DNA of 64,000 nucleotides, taken from positions 2,294,001-2,358,000 of the forward strand of contig CP063166.1 in NCBI GenBank assembly GCA_016806145.1, given 5' to 3'. The notes below the pieces were generated by a model, which was given only the letters and a program-made list of their open reading frames with translations, did no database searches and had not been told where the DNA came from. Each line of letters starts with the position of its first letter. Positions within the stretch are counted from its first letter, which is position 1. This document shows, piece by piece, positions 19,586 through 26,542 of this stretch. A program made the translations under genes and the position numbers. The DNA comes from Variovorax paradoxus. Lineage in GTDB: Bacteria; Pseudomonadota; Gammaproteobacteria; Burkholderiales; Burkholderiaceae_C.

Positions 19586-19610
19586 TGTGGATAACCCGGG
19601 TCTATTCAAG
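19586..19610 (-). promoter_or_regulatory. DnaA box and possible sigma-32 promoter upstream of dnaK
   Basis: On the minus strand a CTTGAA -35 element (19605-19610) is followed after 14 bases by CCACAAGT, a weak match to the sigma-32 -10 consensus. Overlapping this -10 is TTATCCACA (19586-19594), a perfect DnaA-box consensus. The site is about 40 bp upstream of the dnaK start. The DnaA box match is exact, but function is not shown. Confidence 0.4.
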
Positions 19611-19669
19611 GGAAGAAACGGGGTTTTCCTGTGGAATTCGTGTGGACGAGAGGGGAAGGGCGCAGCGGC

Positions 19670-20233
19670 TTACTTCGGGGCGCTGACGGTGACCAGCGCG
19701 GGGCGCAGCACGCGCTCGGCGATGGTGTAGCCCTTCTGCAGCACGCCCACCACGGTGTTCGGTTCCTGGTCGGCGGGCACCACCGAGATCGCCTGGTGCT
19801 GGTGCGGATCGAACTTGCTGCCGGGGGCCGGCGCGATCTCGATCACCTTGTTGCGCTCGAGCGCGCTCTTGAGCTGGCGCAGGGTGGCTTCGGCGCCTTC
19901 GCGGATCTGCTCGGGGGTGGCGTCCTTGATGGCGAGACCGGCCTCGAGGCTGTCGGTCACCGGCAGCAGGCTCTCGGCGAAGGCTTCGACCGCGAACTTG
20001 CGGGCCTTGGAAATTTCGTCGTCGGCGCGGCGGCGGGCGTTCTGCACATCGGCCTGCGCGCGCAGGTACTGGTCGGCCAGTTCGGCGTTCTTGGCCTGCA
20101 GGGCGGCGAGCTCGCCCTGGGCCGCGGCCAGTGCGTCCGCCTCGTTGGCGGCTTGCGCGGCCTCCAGCTCTTCAGGGCTGGGTTCGCCTTGCAGGGTTTG
20201 CGAATTCGGGGCGGATTGTTGCGGATCGGACAT
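19670..20233 (-). CDS. grpE: nucleotide exchange factor GrpE
   Basis: 187 residues: an acidic/Ala-rich N-terminal coiled coil ([15 protein letters not shown]) and the GrpE core with [14 protein letters not shown] near residue 60 and [19 protein letters not shown] near 165. It drives ADP release from DnaK. First gene of grpE-dnaK-dnaJ, directly behind a sigma-32-type promoter. Confidence 0.98.
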   Translation of the reverse strand: MSDPQQSAPNSQTLQGEPSPEELEAAQAANEADALAAAQGELAALQAKNAELADQYLRAQADVQNARRRADDEISKARKFAVEAFAESLLPVTDSLEAGLAIKDATPEQIREGAEATLRQLKSALERNKVIEIAPAPGSKFDPHQHQAISVVPADQEPNTVVGVLQKGYTIAERVLRPALVTVSAPK

Positions 20234-20280
20234 CTTTGAAGCGGATTGATCGATGGGCTGGAAACAAACGATTGCGGGCC

Positions 20281-20308
20281 AGTTGGGGCCCTCCGAAGGC
20301 TTTTCAAG
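20281..20308 (-). promoter_or_regulatory. sigma-32 heat-shock promoter of grpE-dnaK-dnaJ
   Basis: On the minus strand CTTGAA (20303-20308) and CCCCAACT (20281-20288) are separated by 14 bases, a close match to the sigma-32 consensus CTTGAAA / CCCCATnT. It is 48 bp upstream of the grpE start. Confidence 0.8.
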
Positions 20309-20310
20309 CG

Positions 20311-20336
20311 AAAAAATGCGGCCAAAAGGGCCGCAT
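20311..20336 (-). terminator. rho-independent terminator after the FKBP gene (distal)
   Basis: An 8-bp perfect stem ATGCGGCC/GGCCGCAT, with T6 on the minus strand directly after it. It abuts the -35 element of the grpE promoter, insulating it from the upstream gene. Confidence 0.85.
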
Positions 20337-20343
20337 GGGCATG

Positions 20344-20366
20344 AAAAAGGCCCTTCGCAGGGCCTT
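20344..20366 (-). terminator. rho-independent terminator after the FKBP gene (proximal)
   Basis: A 7-bp perfect stem AAGGCCC/GGGCCTT followed on the minus strand by T5. First of two tandem terminators 23 and 53 bases after the FKBP stop. Confidence 0.85.
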
Positions 20367-20388
20367 CGAGCCGAGGGCCCGCGCTCGA

Positions 20389-20739
20389 TCAGTGGGTGTC
20401 GAGCAGCTCGACGTCGAACTTCAGCGTGGCGTTCGGCGGGATCACGCCGCCGGCGCCGCGGGCACCGTAGCCCAGCGAAGCCGGGATGATCAGCGTGCGC
20501 TGGCCGCCGATCTTCATGCCGGCCACGCCTTCGTCCCAGCCCTTGATGACCTGGCCGGCGCCGAGCGAGAAGGCGAACGGGTCGTTGCGGTCGCGGCTCG
20601 AGTCGAACTTGGCGCCCTGCACGCCGTCGTTGTAGAGCCAGCCGGTGTAGTGCACGTGCACGTGGTGGCCGGGCTTGGCTTCCGCGCCGTCGCCGACGAC
20701 GGTGTCTTCGTATTGCAGGCCGGAGGGAGTGGTGGGCAT
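20389..20739 (-). CDS. FKBP-type peptidyl-prolyl cis-trans isomerase
   Basis: 116 residues, a minimal single FKBP domain: [13 protein letters not shown] near residue 27, [16 protein letters not shown] near 44, [18 protein letters not shown], and a terminal [11 protein letters not shown]. No signal peptide, so cytoplasmic. ATG 20739 is chosen because AAGGAG lies 8 bases upstream; an in-frame ATG 16 codons earlier lacks a site. It assists proline-limited folding and lies beside the Hsp70 genes. Confidence 0.94.
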   Translation of the reverse strand: MPTTPSGLQYEDTVVGDGAEAKPGHHVHVHYTGWLYNDGVQGAKFDSSRDRNDPFAFSLGAGQVIKGWDEGVAGMKIGGQRTLIIPASLGYGARGAGGVIPPNATLKFDVELLDTH

Positions 20740-20860
20740 GGTGAACGCTCCTTGCGTCGGTATGTTCGCGAGATGAAAGAAGGGCATCGATCCGGGGATC
20801 GAAGGCGCGGAGTTTACCGAGGCCGGAGGACGGCGCTTGCCGGACGGGGCGCCGCGGGGG

Positions 20861-21331
20861 TCAGTCCGCGCTTGGCGGCGGGGTCGGCGACGAAGGCGGG
20901 GAGGGCGGCGGCGAGGAGGGCGAGGGGGTGGAAGCAGTCGAAGGGGACGGCGGCGCGGGCGGTTGCGGCGCGGGCGCGGCCGGCGGCGCCGCGGCCGCGG
21001 GCAGCGCGGCGGCCGGTTGCGCCGCCGCCTTCTTGGCCTGGCCGAGCTGCCACTTGCTCGCGAAGGCCTGCAGGTCGGACAGCCGCTTGAGCAGGTCCTG
21101 GCCGCTGAGCGTGAGGCTGTAGCCGTCGCCGCCGTGGCTCACCACGCCGGCTTCGCGCAGTTCCTTGATCCGGGTGTTGAGGGTGTTGGGAGTGATGCCG
21201 CCGACGCTGTCCTGCAGCAGCCGGAAGGTCTGGGCATGGCCGTCGCGCAGGGCCCAGAGCACACGCAGCGCATAGCGGGCTTCGAGCAGCGCGAGCAACT
21301 GGCTGATGGCTGCGTTTTCCTTGGAACTCAT
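20861..21331 (-). CDS. HxlR-type winged-helix regulator with Pro/Ala-rich tail
   Basis: 156 residues. Residues 1-92 are an HxlR winged helix (ALLEARYALRVLWALRDG, GGITPNTLNTRIKELREAGVV, YSLTLSGQDLLKRL). The usual N-terminal redox Cys is absent. Residues 95-156 are almost only Pro, Ala, Ser and Thr, probably disordered. Several ATGs are near the start; 21331 has GAGGAG 9 bases upstream, and the ATGs at 21337 and 21340 are too close to it. Targets are unknown. Confidence 0.75.
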   Translation of the reverse strand: MSSKENAAISQLLALLEARYALRVLWALRDGHAQTFRLLQDSVGGITPNTLNTRIKELREAGVVSHGGDGYSLTLSGQDLLKRLSDLQAFASKWQLGQAKKAAAQPAAALPAAAAPPAAPAPQPPAPPSPSTASTPSPSSPPPSPPSSPTPPPSAD

Positions 21332-21448
21332 CGTCATCATCTCCTCTGCGATCTGTGCTGCGCGGGAGGCCGGCTGGTGGGCAGTGCCTCGGCCTCGCTC
21401 TTTTTTGATGGTTGGCGGACCGCTGTCCGGCCTTCGCTCCGGCCGGGG

Positions 21449-21489
21449 ACTATAGCTCAAATGATTACGATGCTACTAGTTTTATAGCT
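21449..21489. promoter_or_regulatory. AT-rich element with direct repeats upstream of the HxlR gene
   Basis: TATAGCT occurs at 21451-21457 and 21483-21489, exactly 32 bp (about three helical turns) apart, in an AT-rich island between psd and the HxlR gene. It may be the HxlR promoter/autoregulatory site. Confidence 0.3.
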
Positions 21490-21526
21490 GTGGGCGTACG
21501 CTGCATGCGGCTCCAGAGACAAAGCG

Positions 21527-22378
21527 TCACATCTTCGAAAAATTCGCCATGGCTTCGCCCAGCCGGATGGCGCGCGTGGGCGCCCATTCGGAATTGAACG
21601 CCACCGCGGGCGCGGGGAACAGCATGACGACGGTCGAGCCGAGCAAGAAACGGCCCATCTCCTCGCCCTTGCGCAGTTCGATCCGACGGTCGTCGTAGCG
21701 CCATTCGCGCAGCTCGCCGCCGCGCGGCGGGTTGACCACGCCGTGCCACACGGTCGCCATGCTGCCGACGATGGTGGCGCCGACCAGCACCAGCACGAAC
21801 GGGCCGTGGGCCGATTCGAAAACGCAGACCACGCGCTCGTTGCGCGCGAACAGCCCCGGCACGCCGCGCGCGGTGGTCGGGTTGACCGAGAACAGCTCGC
21901 CCGGCACGTGGATCATGCGCAGCAGCCGCCCGTCGCAGGGCATGTGGATGCGGTGGTAGTCGCGCGGACTCAGGTACAGCGTGGCGAAGCTGCCGTGCGC
22001 GAACTGCGCCGCGAGCGCCGCGTCGCCGCCCACGAGCGCCGTGGTGCTGTAGTTGTGGCCCTTGGCCTGGAAGATCTGGTCGCCCTCGATCGCACCGAAC
22101 TGGCTGATCGCACCATCGACGGGACAGATCAGGTCGGTGTCGGCGAGCGGGCGCACGCCGGGCTTGAGCTCGCGCGTGAAGAACTGGTTGAAGCTCTTGT
22201 AGTGCGCGATATCGGGTTCGAGCGCCTCGTTCATGTCGACGCCGTATTTGTCAACGAAGCGCCGGATGATCCAGGTGGTGACCGCTCCCCGCTCCTTGCC
22301 CGCGACCCAGCCGGCGAAATTGGTCAGTGCCTGCTTGGGGAACAGGTATTGGGGCAGGACAGCGGAGCGATCAGACAC
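21527..22378 (-). CDS. psd: phosphatidylserine decarboxylase proenzyme
   Basis: 283 residues, class I PSD. It decarboxylates phosphatidylserine to phosphatidylethanolamine at the inner membrane. The self-cleavage motif LGST (RFLLGSTVV near residue 250) gives the pyruvoyl alpha chain. Also visible are CPVDGAISQFG near 95 and YLSPRDYHRIHMP near 138. The start is GTG at 22378, giving MSDRSAVLPQYLFPK. Confidence 0.96.
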   Translation of the reverse strand: MSDRSAVLPQYLFPKQALTNFAGWVAGKERGAVTTWIIRRFVDKYGVDMNEALEPDIAHYKSFNQFFTRELKPGVRPLADTDLICPVDGAISQFGAIEGDQIFQAKGHNYSTTALVGGDAALAAQFAHGSFATLYLSPRDYHRIHMPCDGRLLRMIHVPGELFSVNPTTARGVPGLFARNERVVCVFESAHGPFVLVLVGATIVGSMATVWHGVVNPPRGGELREWRYDDRRIELRKGEEMGRFLLGSTVVMLFPAPAVAFNSEWAPTRAIRLGEAMANFSKM

Positions 22379-22485
22379 GTGCGGAGCTTCTGGTTCTTGG
22401 ATGGGAGGGGCATTCTATAAAGCGGGCCCGGCCCGGGGCGTAGGAAACTTCCCTCGGGATTTCGCGGGGAGCGAATTGCGCGGAA

Positions 22486-22506
22486 TTCGGCGGCCGCGCC
22501 GCCGAA
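22486..22506 (-). terminator. hairpin at the end of the long minus-strand operon
   Basis: A perfect 9-bp stem TTCGGCGGC/GCCGCCGAA with a 3-base loop begins 18 bp after the Bug-receptor stop. No U-tract follows, so it may be a weak or Rho-assisted terminator. Confidence 0.4.
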
Positions 22507-22523
22507 GACCGTTTTTCTGCCTG

Positions 22524-23534
22524 CTAGTCGGGCTTGATCCCCGCCGCCTTGATCACCTGCGCCCATTTCTCGACCTCGGCCTTCTGGAAGGCCGCGATCT
22601 GCGCCGTGCCGAGGTCGGTGGGCTCCATGCCGAGGTCGGTGGGCTCCATGCCGAAGCCCTTGAGCTTGTCCTGCATCTCCGGGGTCGCGAGGATGGTGCG
22701 GATCTCCGTGTGCAGCCGCTGCACCACCGGCGCGGGCGTGCCCGCGGGCACGAAGATCGCCTGCCACGACACCACCTCGAAGTCCTGCAGCCCCGCGATG
22801 CCCGACTCGGCCACCGTCGGCACGTCGGGCATCGAGGCCAGCCGCTTCGCCGAGGTGACGGCGATCGCGCGCAGCTTGCCGCTCTGGATGTGCGGGCCGG
22901 CCACCACCGTGGTGTCGAACATCATGTCGACCTGGCCGCCGATCACGTCCTGGATCGCCGGGCCGCTGCCCTTGTAGGGGATGTGCGTGAACTTCACGCC
23001 CGACTTGTAGGCCAGCAGTTCCAGCGCCAGGTGCTGCGAGGTGCCGGTGCCGGCCGAGGCCGACGAGAGCCCGCCCGCCTTGGCCTTGCTCGCTTCGAGC
23101 ACGTCCTTGAGCGTCTTGTGCGGGCTCGCCTGGTTCACCACCAGCACCACCGGGTTGGTGCCGATCAGCGTGACCGGCGCGAAGGACTTCTGCGGGTCGT
23201 AGCCGAGCTTCGGATAGAGGCTCACGTTGATCGCGTGCGAGCTGATGGTGCCGCCCACCAGCGTGTAGCCGTCGGGCGCGGCGCGCGCGCCGATCTCCGA
23301 GCCGACGCTGCCGCCGGCGCCGCCCTTGTTGTCGATGATGACGCTGGTGTTGAGCACCGGGCCGAGCTTCTGGCCGATCAGCCGGCCCAGCACGTCGGTG
23401 GTGCCGCCGGCCGGGAAGGGCACGAGGTAGGTGATGGCCTTGCCCGTCGGCCAGTTGCCCTGGGCGAAGGCGTGGGGCAGGGCGGCGAGCAGCGGGGTGG
23501 CGAAGGCGCTGCGGATCAGCGTGCGGCGTTGCAT
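22524..23534 (-). CDS. Bug/TctC-family periplasmic substrate-binding protein
   Basis: 336 residues: a signal peptide ending at PHAFAQ near residue 25, then the TctC fold with the diagnostic TYLVPFPAGGTTDVLGR and PYKGSGPAIQDVIGG. Bug proteins bind carboxylates or aromatic acids; no TctA/TctB membrane genes are near, as is common in Burkholderiales. Near the C-terminus the heptad MEPTDLG is present twice because of a 21-bp tandem duplication. Last gene of the minus-strand sugar-acid series. Confidence 0.92.
   Translation of the reverse strand: MQRRTLIRSAFATPLLAALPHAFAQGNWPTGKAITYLVPFPAGGTTDVLGRLIGQKLGPVLNTSVIIDNKGGAGGSVGSEIGARAAPDGYTLVGGTISSHAINVSLYPKLGYDPQKSFAPVTLIGTNPVVLVVNQASPHKTLKDVLEASKAKAGGLSSASAGTGTSQHLALELLAYKSGVKFTHIPYKGSGPAIQDVIGGQVDMMFDTTVVAGPHIQSGKLRAIAVTSAKRLASMPDVPTVAESGIAGLQDFEVVSWQAIFVPAGTPAPVVQRLHTEIRTILATPEMQDKLKGFGMEPTDLGMEPTDLGTAQIAAFQKAEVEKWAQVIKAAGIKPD
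22607..22648. repeat. in-frame 21-bp tandem duplication in the Bug gene
   Basis: Two adjacent identical copies of a 21-bp unit (22607-22627 and 22628-22648, beginning TGCCGAGGTCGG) encode MEPTDLG twice. The identity at every base suggests a recent slippage event. Confidence 0.9.
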
Positions 23535-23567
23535 GGCGATGTCTCCTTATGGTTGTGGCGAAAGGGT

Positions 23568-24653
23568 TCAGGGCAGATCGACGATCTCGATCCAGTTCGG
23601 GTTCTTGCCCACCGCGAGCCGTTGCGCGGTGCCGAGCGCGCCGGTCGCGGCATCGATGGTGTGCAGGGTCAGGCCATGCGATTCCTGTCCGGCCGCGATC
23701 AGGTAGCGCCCGCTCGAATCGATCGCGAAGCCGCGCGGCGTCTTCTCGGTCGGCGTCTGGCCCAGCGGCTGCAGCCGGCCGCTCGCCGCGTCGACCCGGA
23801 ACGCCGACAGCGTGCTCGAGGTGCGCTCCGAGGCGTAGAGGTGGCGGCCGTCGGGCGTGAGGTGCAGGTCGGCGGCCCAGGGCTTGCCGGCGAAGCCCGC
23901 GGGCAGCGTGGTCGTGCTCTGCTCGAGCTTCAGCGTGCCGCGCTCGGCATCCCAGGCGTACACGTGCAGCGCCGCATCGAGCTCGTCGAGCAGGTACAGG
24001 TGGCGCTGCGCCTTGTCCCAGACGAAGTGGCGCGGCCCGGCCTGCGCCGCGGTGCGCGTGAGCGGCGGGTCGTTCGGCGAGAGCAGTCCCTTCTCCGCAT
24101 CGAAGCGCCAGGCCGAGAGGTTGTCGCCGCCCAGGCTGGTCGCGAGCACGAAGCGGTTGTTGGCGTCGGCATGGATCGCGTGCGCGTTCGGCGCCGTCTG
24201 CACCAGCTGCTGGATCGCGCCCACCGTGCCGTCCTTGCCGATCGCGTTGACCGAGATCTTGCCGCCCTGGTAGGAGGCCGCGAACAGCCAGCGGCCGCTG
24301 GCGTCGAGGTCGATGTTGGCCATGCTGTCGGCCAGCGGCGCCTCGCCGAGCTTCTGCAGCCGGCCGGTGGCGGCGTCGATCGCCAGCGTGGCCACGCGGA
24401 ACGGCTGCGAGCGCAGCGCCGCGTAGAGCAGGCGCTTGTCGTGGCTCACCGCCATCGGCATCACCGTGCCGCCGACGGCGAGCGTCTGCACCGGCGCCAG
24501 CGTGCCCTTGTCGCGGTCGAGCGCGAGCACCGAGATCTCCTGGCTGTCGGCGTTCGCCACGTAGACCCAGGTCGCGGCCTGGGCCTGCCACGCGGCCGCC
24601 GACAGCAGCGCTGCCGCGGCGACGCGCCGCGCGCGATGCGTGGCTGAGCTCAT
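23568..24653 (-). CDS. exported beta-propeller lactonase (6-phosphogluconolactonase/YbhE family)
   Basis: 361 residues: a signal peptide (AAAALLSAAAWQAQA, cleaved near residue 26), then a seven-bladed lactonase propeller with repeated patterns such as YVANADSQEISV, DKRLLYAALRS and DGRHLYASERTSSTLS. Cytoplasmic members hydrolyse 6-phosphogluconolactone. An exported copy in an aldarate/uronate operon more likely opens a sugar-acid lactone in the periplasm, which is inference. 33 bp upstream of the next Bug gene. Confidence 0.85.
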   Translation of the reverse strand: MSSATHRARRVAAAALLSAAAWQAQAATWVYVANADSQEISVLALDRDKGTLAPVQTLAVGGTVMPMAVSHDKRLLYAALRSQPFRVATLAIDAATGRLQKLGEAPLADSMANIDLDASGRWLFAASYQGGKISVNAIGKDGTVGAIQQLVQTAPNAHAIHADANNRFVLATSLGGDNLSAWRFDAEKGLLSPNDPPLTRTAAQAGPRHFVWDKAQRHLYLLDELDAALHVYAWDAERGTLKLEQSTTTLPAGFAGKPWAADLHLTPDGRHLYASERTSSTLSAFRVDAASGRLQPLGQTPTEKTPRGFAIDSSGRYLIAAGQESHGLTLHTIDAATGALGTAQRLAVGKNPNWIEIVDLP

Positions 24654-24714
24654 TGAAATACCTCCGTGCTTCGCACTGCGGTGCGAGCTTGCTTGGGGCG
24701 GCCCGGCGCGGCGC

Positions 24715-25695
24715 TCATGGCTTGATGTTGAGCTTGGTGATCAGCGCCTTGAAGTAGGCGTTGTCCTTGGCCAGCGTCTCCTTGAAGGCCGCGCCGTCGG
24801 TGTAGACGTAGCCGAGGTTCTGCTTGTCCATCACCTCGTGCATCAGCGGCTCGGCCGCGGTCTTGGCCGTGATCTCGCGCAGCCGCGCCATCACCTCGGG
24901 CGGCGTGTTCTTCGGCGCGCCCAGACCGCGCCAGGTGCCGATCGTGAGGTCGATGCCGCGCTCCTTCGCGGTCGGCACCTTCTCGAAGCCCTTCACGCGC
25001 TGGTCGGCCATCACCATCAGCACCTTGAGCTTGCCGCCCTGCACATGGGTCGTGACTTCGGCCGGGCTCACGGCCACGGCGTCGATGTGGCCGCCGAGCA
25101 GCGCGAGCACTGCGGGCGCCGCGCCCTGGAACGGGATGTGGCCGAACTTGGTGCCGGTCTTGTCCTCGAGCGCGGCCGCGGCCAGGTGCCAGATCGAGCC
25201 GTTGCCCGAGTTGCCGACGTTCACCTTGCCCGGGTCCTTCTTCGCGGCGGCGAGGAAGTCCTCGATCGTGTTCCACGGCGAGTCGGCCTTCACCGTGATC
25301 GCGGCCGGGTCGGCATTGAGCTGCGCGATCGGCTGGAAGTCGTCGTAGTTGAACTTCGCGAGACCCAGGTGCGGCAGCGTGAGCAGCTCGACCGTGAGCA
25401 CCGCGAGCTTGTAGCCGTCGGGCCTGGAATTGATCACCTCGGTCCAGCCGATGGCGCCGCCCGCGCCGGGGCGGTTGACGATCACGATGGGCTGCGAGAT
25501 GTGCTTGCGGCTCGCGTCCGCGAAGGCGCGCGCCAGGCCGTCGGTGCCGCCGCCGGGCTGGTAGGGCACCAGCAGCTCGATGGTGCGGTTCGGATAGTCG
25601 CTGGCCTGCGCCGAGGCCGTGCCGGCCAGGCCCAGCGAGAGCGCGGCCGTCGCCGAGAGGGCGGCGAGGCCGCGGAGGAAGTCGCTTCTTTTCAT
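24715..25695 (-). CDS. Bug/TctC-family periplasmic substrate-binding protein
   Basis: 326 residues with a signal peptide cleaved after TASAQA near residue 31, then IELLVPYQPGGGTDGLARAF and IPFQGAAPAVLALLGGHID. It lacks neighbouring TctAB genes. It lies between the SDR and the exported lactonase, so it probably binds a sugar acid or related carboxylate and may pass it to a transporter encoded elsewhere. Confidence 0.92.
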   Translation of the reverse strand: MKRSDFLRGLAALSATAALSLGLAGTASAQASDYPNRTIELLVPYQPGGGTDGLARAFADASRKHISQPIVIVNRPGAGGAIGWTEVINSRPDGYKLAVLTVELLTLPHLGLAKFNYDDFQPIAQLNADPAAITVKADSPWNTIEDFLAAAKKDPGKVNVGNSGNGSIWHLAAAALEDKTGTKFGHIPFQGAAPAVLALLGGHIDAVAVSPAEVTTHVQGGKLKVLMVMADQRVKGFEKVPTAKERGIDLTIGTWRGLGAPKNTPPEVMARLREITAKTAAEPLMHEVMDKQNLGYVYTDGAAFKETLAKDNAYFKALITKLNIKP

Positions 25696-25725
25696 GTTGT
25701 CTCCAGTGGTTGTTGTCTCGAAAAC

Positions 25726-26487
25726 TCAGGGCATGTACTGCCCGCCATTCACCTCGATGACCTGCCCCGTGACATAGCCCGAGAGCTGCTCCGAAGCGAG
25801 GAAGAGAAAGGCGCCCACGCACTCCTCGGGCTCGCCGAGGCGGCCCATCGGGATGCCGGCCCTGAAGTTCTCGAGCATCGCGGGCGTGGAGAAGCGGTCC
25901 TGGAACGGCGTCTGGATCACGCCCGGCGCCACCGCGTTGACGCGGATGCGGTCGCCCACCAGTTCCTTGGCCAGCCCATGGGTGGCCGTGCTCACGAAGC
26001 CCTTGGCGCCCGCGTAGAGGTAGGCGGCGGGGCCGCCGCCGGTGCGTGCCGCGACCGAGGTCACGTTGATGATGTTGCCGCTGCCCTGCTGGCGCATCAG
26101 CGGCACCGTCTCGCGGCAGAAGGCGAGCACCGAGCGCGCGTTGACATGCAGCACCTCGTCGAACAGCGCATCGTCGAACTCGGCGATCGGCACCCGCTTG
26201 ACCAGGCTGCCGGCGTTGTTCACCAGCACGTCGATGCGGCCAAATTCGCTGGCGGTGCGCTGCACGCAGTCGCGGATCGCGGCCGTGTCGCGCACGTCGG
26301 CCTTGACCGCGAAGGCGCTGCCGCCGGCGGCGCGGATGGTCTCGACCACCTGGTTCGCGGCATCGGCCGAGCTGTTGTAGTGCACCGCCACGCGCATGCC
26401 GCGCGCGGCGAAGGCGATGGCCACCGCGGCACCGATGCCGGTGCTGGCGCCGGTCACGAGGGCGGTCTTGTTCCTGAGGTCTTCCAT
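25726..26487 (-). CDS. SDR-family NAD(P)-dependent oxidoreductase
   Basis: 253 residues, classical short-chain dehydrogenase. Cofactor motif TGASTGIGAA at 13-22, NNAG near residue 90, catalytic Ser near 140 and YxxxK in YAGAKG near 157, then NAVAPGVIQTPF. Its place in the operon suggests oxidation or reduction of a sugar acid or polyol, but specificity cannot be read. 30 bp upstream of a Bug gene. Confidence 0.92.
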   Translation of the reverse strand: MEDLRNKTALVTGASTGIGAAVAIAFAARGMRVAVHYNSSADAANQVVETIRAAGGSAFAVKADVRDTAAIRDCVQRTASEFGRIDVLVNNAGSLVKRVPIAEFDDALFDEVLHVNARSVLAFCRETVPLMRQQGSGNIINVTSVAARTGGGPAAYLYAGAKGFVSTATHGLAKELVGDRIRVNAVAPGVIQTPFQDRFSTPAMLENFRAGIPMGRLGEPEECVGAFLFLASEQLSGYVTGQVIEVNGGQYMP

Positions 26488-26542
26488 GGGGCTTCCGTCG
26501 TTGGAGAAAAAGGCCCGGCCGTCGCAGCGGCCGGGCGGTGGG

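Noticed and set aside
19586..19594. DnaA box considered as part of a replication origin
   Set aside because: Only one box is seen and there is no dnaA, AT-rich unwinding element or box cluster nearby.
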